From the NCBI GenBank assembly GCA_021781455.1, contig JAJXWV010000047.1:186001-250000 (forward strand): a stretch of DNA of 64,000 nucleotides, given 5' to 3'. Positions 16,341 to 24,753 of the stretch are shown here, one piece after another (position 1 is the stretch's first letter; the number at the start of each line of letters is the position of its first letter). A program made the translations under genes and the position numbers. Origin of the DNA: Acidobacteriota bacterium. GTDB taxonomy: Bacteria > Acidobacteriota > Thermoanaerobaculia > Gp7-AA8. The notes under the pieces were generated by a model that had not been told where the DNA came from, did no database searches, and saw only the letters and a list, made by a program, of their open reading frames with translations.

Positions 16341-17750
16341 GAAGTACTTCAGCGTCAGGTCGACGATCTTCCGCTTGAACTTGTTGTACGGCGGGTACAT
16401 CAGCTGGATCGAGCTGAAACGGGTCGGCTGCTGGAGGATGCCGCGGGCGTTGGAGAAGGCTTCGAATCCGAAGAAGCCGTGCGATTTCCCGATTCCGCTT
16501 TCCCCCACGCCACCGAATGGCAGATAGAGCTGGAAGAAGTGAATCAGAGTCTCGTTGACCGCGGTTCCGCCGGCCGTCGTCCCGCCTAACACCTCGCGGA
16601 TGATGCGGCGATCGCGGCTGAACAGGTAGAGGACCAGCGGCTTCTCCCTCTCCGCGATGGTGTTCAGCGCCTCGTCGATGGTGCGGTATGTCGAAACGGG
16701 CAGCAGCGGGCCGAAGATCTCCTGCTTCATCAGGGTCGCGTCCGGACTGACGTTTTCCAGAATCGTCACCGGGAAATCGCGCTCTTTCGATTCTCCTCCT
16801 GCCAGGACCTTCGCACCGCGCTGAAGAGCGTCGTCGAGCAGCTGGCGGATCCGCGTCGCGTACGCTGAGGTCACCAGCAGGCCGCGGGAACCCTCGCCGC
16901 CGATCTCCGCGATCGCCGAGCGCAGCTTCTCCAGGAACGGCTCGCGCACTTTCTCGTCGACGAGAAGGTAATCCGGGGCGATGCAGACCTGCCCCGAGTT
17001 GAAGCACTTCCCCCAGGCGATCTTCTTCGCGGCCTCGTCGAGGTTCGCCGTGCCGTCGATGATGGCGGGCGATTTCCCCCCCAGCTCCAGCGTCACGGAC
17101 GTCAGGTACTCGGCGGCGGCCTTCATCACGATGCGGCCCACCCGCGGACTGCCGGTGAAGAAGATGTGGTCGAAGCGCTTCTTCAGCAGCGCGGCCGCCA
17201 CCTCGGCGTCCCCCTCGATGACCGCTACTTCGCTCTCGTCGAAGATCTCCGCCAGGATCTTCTTCATGCAGGCGCTCGAGTGCGGCGTCATCTCCGATGG
17301 CTTGAGAATCGCGCAGTTGCCGGCGGCGACCGCGGAGACGAGCGGCCCGAGCGTCAGGTTGAAGGGGAAGTTCCAGGGGGCCAGGATCAGGACCATGCCC
17401 TTGGGCTCGTAGAGGATCTTCGAGCGCGATCCGAGGAGCGACAGAGGTGTGGACACTCGCCGCGGCTTCATCCAGCGGCGCAGATGGCGCCTCGCGTGGC
17501 GTGCCTCGCCGACGACGGCGAAGATCTCCGAGAGATCGACCTCCGGGACCGGCTTCTGGTAGTCGGCCCACATGGCTGCGCGGATCTCGTCTCGATGAGC
17601 GAGCATGGCCCGCTCGATTTTGCGCAGCTTCTCGATCCGCTGTGCGACCGTCGTCTGCACGATCGCCGGCCGGCGTTTCTGCTGGAGCTCGTAGAGGCGG
17701 TCGATCTCCCCGACCGCCGTGGCGCGGGTGAACTGAAGCTCTGCGGTCAT
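16338..17750 (-). CDS. Aldehyde dehydrogenase (class 3-like)
   Basis: 470-aa NAD(P)-dependent aldehyde dehydrogenase. The short N-terminus without the first ~30 residues of class 1/2 enzymes, APWNFPFNLTLGPLVSAVAAGN, the catalytic E222 (LELGGKSP) and the nucleophile C256 (NSGQVCIAPDY) fit the class 3/YwdH-type group that oxidises medium- and long-chain or aromatic aldehydes. The C-terminal tail SIQLMYPPYNKFKRKIVDL resembles the membrane-proximal end of that group. The stop codon lies in the heptamer array. No operon partner is apparent. Confidence 0.9.
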   Translation of the reverse strand: MTAELQFTRATAVGEIDRLYELQQKRRPAIVQTTVAQRIEKLRKIERAMLAHRDEIRAAMWADYQKPVPEVDLSEIFAVVGEARHARRHLRRWMKPRRVSTPLSLLGSRSKILYEPKGMVLILAPWNFPFNLTLGPLVSAVAAGNCAILKPSEMTPHSSACMKKILAEIFDESEVAVIEGDAEVAAALLKKRFDHIFFTGSPRVGRIVMKAAAEYLTSVTLELGGKSPAIIDGTANLDEAAKKIAWGKCFNSGQVCIAPDYLLVDEKVREPFLEKLRSAIAEIGGEGSRGLLVTSAYATRIRQLLDDALQRGAKVLAGGESKERDFPVTILENVSPDATLMKQEIFGPLLPVSTYRTIDEALNTIAEREKPLVLYLFSRDRRIIREVLGGTTAGGTAVNETLIHFFQLYLPFGGVGESGIGKSHGFFGFEAFSNARGILQQPTRFSSIQLMYPPYNKFKRKIVDLTLKYF

Positions 17751-17809
17751 GATGGCCCGATTCTATTCGCTCGCGGCAGTGCGGGGGTAAGTGCGGCTCG
17801 ACGCCCGAG

Positions 17810-18397
17810 TCAACGTGTTTGCGGCCGCCGTTCCCACTCGCTTCGCAGGATCGACCACCAGGTCACGTCGACGTACTGGTCCCACTTCCGGATTGCCTGG
17901 CGCCACGTGCCTTCGCGCTGCATCCCGCATTTCGCCAGCACGCGGCCGGACTGCGGATTTCTCGTGAAGTGGCAGGCTTCGATGCGGTTGAGCCCTCGCT
18001 GCTCGAACCCGTACGCGATCACCGCGGAGGCCGCTTCCGTGGCATAGCCGCGCCCCCAGTACGGCACTCCGATCCAGTATCCGATCTCGGCCTTGTCGTG
18101 CTCTTTCGGCACGAGGCCGACCGCGCCGGCAAGCTCGCCCGTCTCCCGCGGAACGATCGCGAACACGGTCTCGGGGGCCTCCGGCTGTCGAATCCTCTCG
18201 ATCCACGCTTCGGCCACGCCATCGAGATACGGATGTGGGATGTGCAGCGTGTTGAGCGCCACTTCGCGCGCACCGGCCAACCGCTGCACGTCCGTGGCAT
18301 CGGTCGCCGCGAACGGCCGGAGGATCAGCCGCTCCGTCGTCAGTGTGGGGGGTTGCACAGCCCCAGATTCTACGGGAGGGAACGCAAGCGGTCTCAC
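17810..18397 (-). CDS. GNAT N-acetyltransferase, RimJ/RimL type
   Basis: 195 aa from a GTG at 18397; a later start nearer TTERLILRPF would also fit. The core shows the family pattern LTTERLILRPFAATDA near the N-terminus, AEIGYWIGVPYWGRGYATEA (acetyl-CoA loop, Q/RxxGxG/A-like) and NRIEACHFTRNPQSGRVLAKCGM near the end. Members acetylate N-termini of ribosomal proteins or small amines; this substrate is unknown. A family J palindrome overlaps its 5' end. Confidence 0.82.
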   Translation of the reverse strand: MRPLAFPPVESGAVQPPTLTTERLILRPFAATDATDVQRLAGAREVALNTLHIPHPYLDGVAEAWIERIRQPEAPETVFAIVPRETGELAGAVGLVPKEHDKAEIGYWIGVPYWGRGYATEAASAVIAYGFEQRGLNRIEACHFTRNPQSGRVLAKCGMQREGTWRQAIRKWDQYVDVTWWSILRSEWERRPQTR

Positions 18398-18403
18398 CCT
18401 GGT

Positions 18404-18502
18404 CGTCCCTGGCGGCGAGGGATCTGGGTGTGCGGGCGGCGCGCTGAATGAGCAGAACCTGCCGCCCCACCCTCCCAGATCCCTCGCTCACGCTCGGAAT
18501 GA
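18404..18502. repeat. Palindromic element family J, copy 1
   Basis: GAGGGATCTGGGTGTGCGGG ... CCCAGATCCCTCGCTCACGC: terminal inverted repeats of about 15 bp around a 60-bp interior. The same element lies in opposite orientation at 34850-34949, interior included (GCTGAATGAGCA shared). Confidence 0.87.
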
Positions 18503-18515
18503 CGGTGCGGAAGGG

Positions 18516-19223
18516 CTACGGGAAATCGACTTCGGCGATTTCCTTGAAGGTGAAGTAGGTCTGCTGATAGGTGGTGTGATCGCGGCCGCCGATGAAGCAG
18601 TCATAGGTGTAGCAGTCGAACACCAGAGAGACGTGCTGGCGCTCGCCGCTCTTCAAGTCGACGTCGAACCAGAGGACGGGCCTGTTGCAGCAGGCGCCTC
18701 CCTCCGAACTGACGGCCGGCCCGAGGATGCGGGCGATCTGGCTGCGATCGACGTCCAGCTCGCTGCCGTTCGCACAGAACCGGGCGGTCGGACTGCTCAG
18801 CACGCTCGCCAACGGCTGGGCATAAACGAACTGGAAGGTCTCGAAATCGAGCTGCACGGTCTGTCCGCTCGTCGTGTGGACCGTGACCGTGGAGCGCGGC
18901 TGCAGCTTGATCGGCACGCCGGGCGTGCCGGACTGCACGACGACCGTGACCTGGGCCGTGTCGTAGCCGCTGCGGCTGACGACGAGCGTGGCCTGCTTGC
19001 CGGGGTAAACCGGAATCGTGAAGGCGCCGTTGTTGCCGGTAGTCGTGGTGGTGGAACCGTTGGCGACCTGCGCGCCAATGACGGGCTGCCCCGTGACGGC
19101 ATCGACGACGGTCGAGCTGTAGAGAATCGGCCCTTCGGGCACGGCCACGGCTCGAACCCGCGCAAAGGCGGGCCAGGCAACGACGAGCGAGAGCAGAAGG
19201 ATGTTCCTGATCGAGTTCTTCAT
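18516..19223 (-). CDS. Secreted protein with carboxypeptidase-regulatory-like domain
   Basis: 235 aa from the ATG at 19223, preferred over one six codons earlier because AAGGACA lies at the right distance. The signal peptide is MKNSIRNILLLSLVVAWPAFA. Residues about 30-110 form a CarboxypepD_reg-like beta-sandwich (STVVDAVTGQPVIGAQVANG ... NNGAFTIPVYPGKQATLVVSRSGYDTAQV). The C-terminal half has six cysteines, including a CC pair and two in a CYTYDC motif, and no recognised domain. Extracytoplasmic and probably disulfide-bonded; function unknown. A family D octamer array lies upstream. Confidence 0.7.
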   Translation of the reverse strand: MKNSIRNILLLSLVVAWPAFARVRAVAVPEGPILYSSTVVDAVTGQPVIGAQVANGSTTTTTGNNGAFTIPVYPGKQATLVVSRSGYDTAQVTVVVQSGTPGVPIKLQPRSTVTVHTTSGQTVQLDFETFQFVYAQPLASVLSSPTARFCANGSELDVDRSQIARILGPAVSSEGGACCNRPVLWFDVDLKSGERQHVSLVFDCYTYDCFIGGRDHTTYQQTYFTFKEIAEVDFP

Positions 19224-19279
19224 GAATTGTCCTTGCCACATTCTACGAAGCTGAAAGGGAAAGCGTCGCCCCCTTTTTC

Positions 19280-19360
19280 CGGGTCACGAGGTTGCGAGGT
19301 TGCGAGGCATCGACGGCCTCGTGATCTCGAAACCTCGCGACCTCGAAACCTCGCGACCCC
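19280..19360. repeat. Octamer inverted array (unit GAGGTTGC / GCGACCTC)
   Basis: CGAGGTTGCGAGGTTGCGAG, a short interior (CATCGACGGCCTCGTGATCT), then CGAAACCTCGCGACCTCG twice. The arms are tandem 8-bp units in opposite orientation. It begins a few nt beyond the batD stop (minus strand). Confidence 0.9.
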
Positions 19361-19363
19361 GCC

Positions 19364-20926
19364 TCAACGTACCGTCTGCACCAGATCGCGGACTCGTGTC
19401 TCCAGATCGCCATCGGCGATGCGTTCGCGGTCGAGAGCATCGGCAAGCGAGCGAAAGGCGCGGTAAGCGTCTCCGCGGTCGCTCGGCTCGACCGACAGCG
19501 CGGTGGCGTCGATGCCGCGGGCCTGAAGCCAGGCGTGGACGCGATCGCGCACTGCCGCCGGCGCGGCATCTTCGACCAGGGCTCGCACCTCGCGACGCAG
19601 CCGCAGCCACGATCGGAGCCGGGGCACGAACACCGCGGCCGCGAGCAAGACGACCACCAGCGCGCCGATCCAGGGAATCAGATCACTCGGCGAATGCCGG
19701 AGCGGCATCGCTCTGCCTCCGGCCGATGGCCGCGAAACCGCCGCTGCGTCGACCGTCAGTGCCGCCCCTCCGCAGCGAAGCCGGGCCCGCCGCGCGGTCG
19801 CGGTGTTGAACGCGCTGGTCACGACCGGCGGCACGTTCATCGTTCCGCTGCGTGACGGGAAGATCAGGATCTGCCATTTCCGCGACATCACCACGCCGGC
19901 CGGCGAGCGCTGAACCGACAACGGCGCAGGCTGGATCTGCACCTCGCCGTCGACCGCCCCGTCCAGGTGCGGCGGCTCGACCCCGCGCAGATTGGCCCTC
20001 CCGCGCAGAGTCACCGACATGGCCACCGGGCCGCCCGCCTTCTGCGCGGGCGGAGTGCAGTCCAGCAAGACCTCGCCGATCACGGCCGGCGTCGGGCCGG
20101 GCGGCAGCGGGCGCGCTTCGACTTCCAGCGGCGCCGATTCGAATCCCGTCTCCACCAGCGTTCCCTCGAACAGCGAGGCGGGACTGCTGTCGAAGCGGCG
20201 CATCACCTGGGCGTTCACTTCCATCCCGGCTACCCGAAGCGTGCCGCTGTGCAGCGGGAAGAGCGCCACGCGGCGGATGGCCATCTTCAGCAGCGTGCGG
20301 TCTCCGACGAGAACCCGTTCCGGCTCTTCGTTGCGCGTCTCGATCTCTTCGGTCCAGAAGTCGTCGAGCTTTGGCGCCGCTCCAATCTGCCACTGCTCGA
20401 CGTTCGTGCCGTTGTAGAGATACCAGGTGACGACGACCTGCTCTCCCACCCAGACGCTGCTCTTGTCGGCTTCGGCCACCACGAAGAACGGCTCGCGGCC
20501 GGTGGCGAGCAGCTCATGCAGGATGGTCAGCGGGTCGTTGGTCTCGCTGGCCCGGTCGACGATGATCTCGAGTGCAACCGCAGGCAGCGTCTCCCGCTGC
20601 CCTCCCTCACCGTTGACCACCAGAGGCCCGACCATCGCGCCTCCCGGCTGCAGGGGCCGGGCCGTGAATGTGAAGACCTTTCGCCGAGTCACCGTGCCGT
20701 TGATCCACGACATCTCCGAAGAGACCGACGGCGCTCCGTCGATGGCCAGGTTTTGCACCGGCACACGGATCGTGTCGTTGACCGCAAACGCTCCCTCGAG
20801 CGTGACCACGATCGACACCGGCTCGTCGATGCGCACCGTCCGACGGTCGACGGTCAGGCTGTCCGCGAGGGCGGAGGAGCCGATCATTACGGACGCGGTG
20901 AGCGCCAATCGAAGGAAAAGCTTCAA
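19364..20926 (-). CDS. batD: BatD-type oxygen-tolerance membrane protein
   Basis: 520 aa from a TTG at 20926, which yields the signal peptide LKLFLRLALTASVMIGSSALA; another TTG five codons earlier lies inside a repeat. The BatD region covers about 25-400: SLTVDRRTVRIDEPVSIVVTLEG, the repeated beta modules and FTARPLQPGGAMVGPL are typical. One membrane segment (LIPWIGALVVVLLAAAVFV, about 420-440) is followed by a cytoplasmic tail. It is the last gene of the moxR-bat cluster, whose products are thought to form an envelope complex linked to stress or aerotolerance. The start overlaps repeat DNA, so its exact position is uncertain. Confidence 0.85.
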   Translation of the reverse strand: MKLFLRLALTASVMIGSSALADSLTVDRRTVRIDEPVSIVVTLEGAFAVNDTIRVPVQNLAIDGAPSVSSEMSWINGTVTRRKVFTFTARPLQPGGAMVGPLVVNGEGGQRETLPAVALEIIVDRASETNDPLTILHELLATGREPFFVVAEADKSSVWVGEQVVVTWYLYNGTNVEQWQIGAAPKLDDFWTEEIETRNEEPERVLVGDRTLLKMAIRRVALFPLHSGTLRVAGMEVNAQVMRRFDSSPASLFEGTLVETGFESAPLEVEARPLPPGPTPAVIGEVLLDCTPPAQKAGGPVAMSVTLRGRANLRGVEPPHLDGAVDGEVQIQPAPLSVQRSPAGVVMSRKWQILIFPSRSGTMNVPPVVTSAFNTATARRARLRCGGAALTVDAAAVSRPSAGGRAMPLRHSPSDLIPWIGALVVVLLAAAVFVPRLRSWLRLRREVRALVEDAAPAAVRDRVHAWLQARGIDATALSVEPSDRGDAYRAFRSLADALDRERIADGDLETRVRDLVQTVR

Positions 20927-21052
20927 ATGTTGAATGTTCAATGTTCAATGTTGAATGCCGTGTGACTCCCGTTCCTTCATTCAACATTCAACATTCAACA
21001 TTCAACATTCCCTCTGGTCATTTTCAATTTTCAATTCTCAATTCTCAATTCA
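20927..21052. repeat. Two heptamer arrays back to back (units ATTCAAC and ATTGAGA)
   Basis: 20927-21010: TGTTGAATGTTCAATGTTCA, a 25-nt loop, then four ATTCAAC units, forming a hairpin. 21019-21051: TTTTCAATTTTCAATTCTCA, a one-sided array of the ATTGAAA/ATTGAGA family that begins 5 nt after the batC stop on the minus strand. Two different unit families thus share one gap. Confidence 0.93.
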
Positions 21053-21055
21053 CCC

Positions 21056-21697
21056 TCACCACCCCACCCGCCCGCGTTCCGCCTTCGCCCGCTTCATGCG
21101 ATTGAGCTCTTCCTGTTCCTGCTCCTGGACGGCTCGGAGAAGCGCCTCGGCGTTCTGCTCGTTGCCGCTCGGCTGCCTCTTCTGCATCCCGGCTGGCGAT
21201 TCCGGAGGCCGCTTCTGGTTCGGCTGCGAGCCGCTCGGATTGTTCTGCTGGCCCGAGGCCGACCGCTTCTGCTCTTCCCGTTTCGCCAGCGCGATCTCCA
21301 GGTTGCGCTTGGCCTCTGCGTCGGCCGGCCGCAGCCGCAGCGCCGCGGTGTAATCGCGTACAGCGCTGTCGAAAGCATTTGCCGAAAGGGCGCTGTTGCC
21401 GCGGTTGTAGAGCGCCGAGGCGCGAAGCGAGGGATCGCCCATCGCGGCAGTGAGGCTTCCCGAGCCCTGTTCGCGCTGGCCGGCGGCGATCTGCGACGTA
21501 CCGAGGTTGAAGGCGTTGGCGGGAGAAGGAGCGGCGGCGTTCGCGGCCGAGAATGCCGTCGCGGATTCCGCGTACTGGCGCGACTGGTAGGCCTTCACCC
21601 CTCGAACGTTCGCTGCGTGCGAGTTCGTAGCAAAGGTGGCGCGGTGCCAGAGGTTGACGAGAGAAAAGGGGATCAGAGCCAGAATCAGAATCTTCAT
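21056..21697 (-). CDS. batC: TPR protein of the Bat cluster
   Basis: 213 aa from the ATG at 21697, preceded by GAGGGG. The signal or membrane anchor is MKILILALIPFSLVNLW. Residues about 35-140 contain three TPR-like units (AYQSRQYAESATAFSAANAA, ALYNRGNSALSANAFDSAVR, DYTAALRLRPADAEAKRNLE). The rest is a Gln/Pro/Glu-rich, probably disordered tail ending in a charged helix. Position between batB and batD and the TPR content match BatC/BatE-type adaptors. Role inferred from synteny. Confidence 0.8.
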   Translation of the reverse strand: MKILILALIPFSLVNLWHRATFATNSHAANVRGVKAYQSRQYAESATAFSAANAAAPSPANAFNLGTSQIAAGQREQGSGSLTAAMGDPSLRASALYNRGNSALSANAFDSAVRDYTAALRLRPADAEAKRNLEIALAKREEQKRSASGQQNNPSGSQPNQKRPPESPAGMQKRQPSGNEQNAEALLRAVQEQEQEELNRMKRAKAERGRVGW

Positions 21698-21759
21698 GAC
21701 CGACCCCTCATCCGGCCGAAGCCTGCCCTGAGCGAGCGCCAAGCGCGAGTCGAAGGGGC

Positions 21760-21850
21760 CACCTTCTCCCCGCTGCGGCGGGGAGAAGGGCCACGATACT
21801 CACAATCCGCAAATCGCGATCCGCCATCCGCAATTCGCGATCCGCCATAA
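21760..21850. repeat. REP-like palindrome (family I) and short 7-bp-spaced repeats
   Basis: ACCTTCTCCCCGCTGCGGCG plus GGGAGAAGG, the same stem as at 2569-2595. Next come CCGCAATTCGCGATCCGCCA-type units in a 7-8 bp rhythm up to 21890. It fills the batB-batC gap. Confidence 0.8.
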
Positions 21851-21893
21851 CGCAATTCGCGATTCAGCCTGCGCTCTGCGCTCTGCGCTCTCC

Positions 21894-22844
21894 TCATTCC
21901 GCACCTCGATTGGCGATCGAGCCGATGAGCAGGAAGGCGAAGGCGAGGCCGAGCGGCCATTGGTAGCGGTCGATGGGGATGCGCACGCTACGCTGCCTGG
22001 CCGTGCCGCCACGAAATGCGAGAAGGGGATCGAGTGCGTGCGCCGGAAAGGGATTGGCGATGAACGTGCCACCGGTCGCGCCCGCGATCTGCTGCAGCAC
22101 TTCCGGATGCGCATACGTGGTGACGACGCGGCCGGAGTCGTCGCGCAGAGGGCCGTCAGGCATCGGAATGGTGCTGCCCTGCTCCGTTCCGACGAGGATC
22201 GTGGAGATCGGCGTGCCGCGTTCGCGGGCGTGGCGAAGGGCATCACGGAGGTTCGCCCCCTGGTCCTCGCCGTCGCTGATGAGAACGATGTCCGCTCGCG
22301 TCGAGGGGTCGCTCTCCACGACCTTCTGTGCCGCGGCCAGTGCGGCGCCGAAGTCGGAGCCGGGCTGGCCGACCTCGCCGGCCTGAATGCTGTCGAGCAT
22401 CGCCACGACGGCGTCGCCATCGTTGGTCAGGGGAGCGACCATTTCGGGCACGGCCTCGAACTCGACCAGGGCCAGCCGGCCGTTGCTGGCTTCGATGAGC
22501 CGCCTGGCGACGGCCTTGGCCGCTGTCAGGCGAGAAGTCCCGATGTCCTGCGCGCGCATGCTGTTCGAGACGTCGAGGACGATCACCCGATTGGTTTCGC
22601 GATCCGTCACCGGAACCGTGATGAACCCGCGCGACGGGCCTGCCAGCGCGACCACGGCGAGCGCCAGCGCCAGTGTCAATGCCCAGGGCCGCAGCATTCG
22701 CAGAGCGCTTGCGCCGCCACGCAGCCGCTCCGATACGAAGCGGCGGGCGATCCGCTCCCGCACCCGCTCGCGCGAGGCCAGGAACAAAGCCGCGAACGGA
22801 ACGGCCGCCAGCAGCCACAGCCACGGTGCGTAGCGGAAGGTCAT
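21894..22844 (-). CDS. batB: von Willebrand factor A membrane protein BatB
   Basis: 316 aa. Two N-terminal membrane segments (about 5-22 and 50-68), a VWA domain (about 85-270) with the MIDAS motif DVSNS, and a C-terminal membrane segment (YQWPLGLAFAFLLIGSIA). Its start overlaps the batA stop (ATGA). BatA and BatB are paired VWA proteins predicted to sit in the inner membrane with the metal-binding domain in the periplasm. The C-terminus is shorter than in many BatB proteins. Confidence 0.88.
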   Translation of the reverse strand: MTFRYAPWLWLLAAVPFAALFLASRERVRERIARRFVSERLRGGASALRMLRPWALTLALALAVVALAGPSRGFITVPVTDRETNRVIVLDVSNSMRAQDIGTSRLTAAKAVARRLIEASNGRLALVEFEAVPEMVAPLTNDGDAVVAMLDSIQAGEVGQPGSDFGAALAAAQKVVESDPSTRADIVLISDGEDQGANLRDALRHARERGTPISTILVGTEQGSTIPMPDGPLRDDSGRVVTTYAHPEVLQQIAGATGGTFIANPFPAHALDPLLAFRGGTARQRSVRIPIDRYQWPLGLAFAFLLIGSIANRGAE

Positions 22845-23848
22845 GCCGGCACCTTCTGCCAGACGGTCTCGCCGGCCAGCAGCGAGAGCGCCAGGGCCAG
22901 CAGTGCGATCGCCAGCGGGATCGGATAGAGCTCGTCGATGCGCTCGCTCTTCGGAGCAGTCAGCCGCGTCTTCTCCAGCCTGTCAATGCGCTGCAGCACG
23001 TCGTTCATGGCCTGCGCGTCCGTGGCGCGATAGAACTCCCCGCCCGTGACCTGCGCGATCTGCTGCAGCGAGCGCTCGTCGAGCTCCCCGCGGATCGTCG
23101 TGTAGAACGTCTCGATCTGGCCGGTTAGCGGATCCTGACGCTTGATCGGCAGCGGCACCGGCCCCTCGCTTCCCACTCCGATCGTGTAGATGCGGATGCC
23201 GTAGTGCGCCGCCAGCTTCGCCGCCACGAGAGGATCGATGGAGCCGGAATTGTTCACGCCGTCGGTGACGAGGATGATGACCCGGGTGCGCGACTTCGAC
23301 GTGCGCAACCGGTTGATGGCCGTGGCGATGGCGTGGCCGATGGCCGTTCCGTCGCCGTTCTCCCCCACCTCGGCCTTCTCCAGCATCGACTCGGCGATCT
23401 CGCGATCGAACGTGACCGGAACGCGCGTGGCCGCCCGCACACCGAACGTGACGATGCCGATGCGGTCGTCCGTCCGCCGCCGGATGAAATCGCCGATCAG
23501 CGCCTTGGCCACCTCGAAGCGGTTGCGCGGCCGGAAGTCCTCGGCGGCCATGCTGCCGGACGCGTCGAGGCAGACCACGATGTCGATGCCGTAGCGGTCG
23601 CTGGTGCTCATCCGGATGACGCGCTGCGGCCGCGCCAGCGCGACGACGAGCGCCAGGGCGGCGACGCACTCCAGAAAGAACGGCAGGCCGGAGAGGCTCG
23701 CCCGGAAACTGCGGCGCATGCCCAGGAGTGAGAAAGAGGAGAAGCCAAAGGCGCCGGTCCGATCGCGGCGGTCGCGCACGAGTACCGCGATGCGCAGCAC
23801 GATCAGAAGCGCCAGCAGCAGAAGCCACGGAGAGGCCAGGCGGATCAT
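22841..23848 (-). CDS. batA: von Willebrand factor A membrane protein BatA
   Basis: 335 aa from the ATG at 23848, chosen because GGGAGGGAAGGGG sits just upstream and the protein then opens with a membrane segment (MIRLASPWLLLLALLIVL). A second segment lies at about 54-72. The VWA domain (about 88-290) has an intact MIDAS (DASGSM), the conserved threonine segment ENGDGTAIGHAI and VTDGVNNSG. A C-terminal membrane helix follows (YPIPLAIALLALALSLLAG). Paired with BatB. Confidence 0.92.
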   Translation of the reverse strand: MIRLASPWLLLLALLIVLRIAVLVRDRRDRTGAFGFSSFSLLGMRRSFRASLSGLPFFLECVAALALVVALARPQRVIRMSTSDRYGIDIVVCLDASGSMAAEDFRPRNRFEVAKALIGDFIRRRTDDRIGIVTFGVRAATRVPVTFDREIAESMLEKAEVGENGDGTAIGHAIATAINRLRTSKSRTRVIILVTDGVNNSGSIDPLVAAKLAAHYGIRIYTIGVGSEGPVPLPIKRQDPLTGQIETFYTTIRGELDERSLQQIAQVTGGEFYRATDAQAMNDVLQRIDRLEKTRLTAPKSERIDELYPIPLAIALLALALSLLAGETVWQKVPA

Positions 23849-23863
23849 GCCCCCTTCCCTCCC

Positions 23864-23954
23864 GGATCGCAGATCGCAGATCGCAGATCGCAGGCCGGCA
23901 GAGCATTGCCGCTCGCATTGCATGCGATCTGCGATCTGCCATCTGCCATCTGCC
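23864..23954. repeat. Heptamer inverted array (unit ATCGCAG / CTGCGAT)
   Basis: GATCGCAGATCGCAGATCGC, an inner GCCGGCAG spacer, then GCGATCTGCGATCTGCCATC. On the minus strand the array starts directly after the TGA of the upstream gene and ends just before the batA ribosome binding site. Confidence 0.94.
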
Positions 23955-24683
23955 TCACGCCGCCTCCTCCGCGACCGGCGCTGGCTCGAACTCGTCGGGA
24001 ATCGTGAGGGCCCGCTGCGCGAGGGCGGAAAAATCTCCCGGCGGTGCTCCCCAGGGCGAGAACTTTTCCAGATCGCCGCGGCGGAGGATCTCTGCGACCA
24101 ACTCATGGCCACCGAGGAAAGCGAGAAGTTCCGAAGTCGTGAGGTCAGCCCCGAATCCGCGCCCGTCGAGGTAGATCCGGGTGAGATCGGCGAGAGAGGC
24201 CCACGGCTGTGCCGGCTGCCTCTCCATCAAAGACGTCACGCCCGTGCGGAAGCGCTCCGCCGGAGGGATGACCGGCACGCCGCGCGCGCGACGCAGCTCG
24301 CGACGGTGCAGCACCAGCAGCCCCGCCCAGGCCGCCGCCGCGACGAGCGCCGCCACCCCGATCGCGGCGAAGGGCGCCCGGGGCATCGGCAGGCGTTGCG
24401 GCGGCTTCAATGGCGCCGGCTGCATGGCGTCGCCGGGTGCGAGGACCGATCGCACCGGCACGACCAGGTTGCGGAAGCGGATGCCCTCGGTCGTCCCGCT
24501 CAACGCAAACGGCTTCGGCTCGAACGTCCGCACTACCGCGCGCGACCCGTGCTGCGAAACGATCTCGTAAGCCGGCGAACGGTCGAGCACCACGCTCCTC
24601 GGAAAATCGACCGTGATCCGATCGCCCACGGTCGGATGGGCCGGGTGGAAGGTGGCGGTCACGAGCAGGAGGGCAGCCAGCAT
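23955..24683 (-). CDS. Bat-cluster membrane protein (DUF4381-like position)
   Basis: 242 aa from the ATG at 24683. An earlier ATG adds 18 residues (SGLRTQDSGLRT) that are translated heptamer repeat. A possible signal peptide (MLAALLLVTATFHPAHP) is followed by a beta-rich periplasmic part (to about 105), one membrane helix (AAIGVAALVAAAAWAGLLVL) and a helical cytoplasmic tail (about 130-230, LADLTRIYLDGRGFGADLTTSELLAFL). Proteins of this layout sit between DUF58 and BatA genes in many bacteria. Specific function unknown. The upstream AGGA that could act as Shine-Dalgarno is supplied by the last heptamer. Confidence 0.72.
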   Translation of the reverse strand: MLAALLLVTATFHPAHPTVGDRITVDFPRSVVLDRSPAYEIVSQHGSRAVVRTFEPKPFALSGTTEGIRFRNLVVPVRSVLAPGDAMQPAPLKPPQRLPMPRAPFAAIGVAALVAAAAWAGLLVLHRRELRRARGVPVIPPAERFRTGVTSLMERQPAQPWASLADLTRIYLDGRGFGADLTTSELLAFLGGHELVAEILRRGDLEKFSPWGAPPGDFSALAQRALTIPDEFEPAPVAEEAA

Positions 24684-24685
24684 GG

Positions 24686-24752
24686 AAGTCCTGAGTCCTG
24701 AGTCCTGAGTCCTGAGTCCTGAGTGCCGAGAGCCCACTCAGGACTCAGGACT
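24686..24752. repeat. CTGAGTC heptamer inverted array
   Basis: Five CTGAGTC units (24690-24726), loop GCCGAGAGCC, then ACTCAGGACTCAGGACT. It fills the whole gap between the DUF58 stop (24754) and the start of the next gene (24683). Confidence 0.95.
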
Positions 24753-24753
24753 G

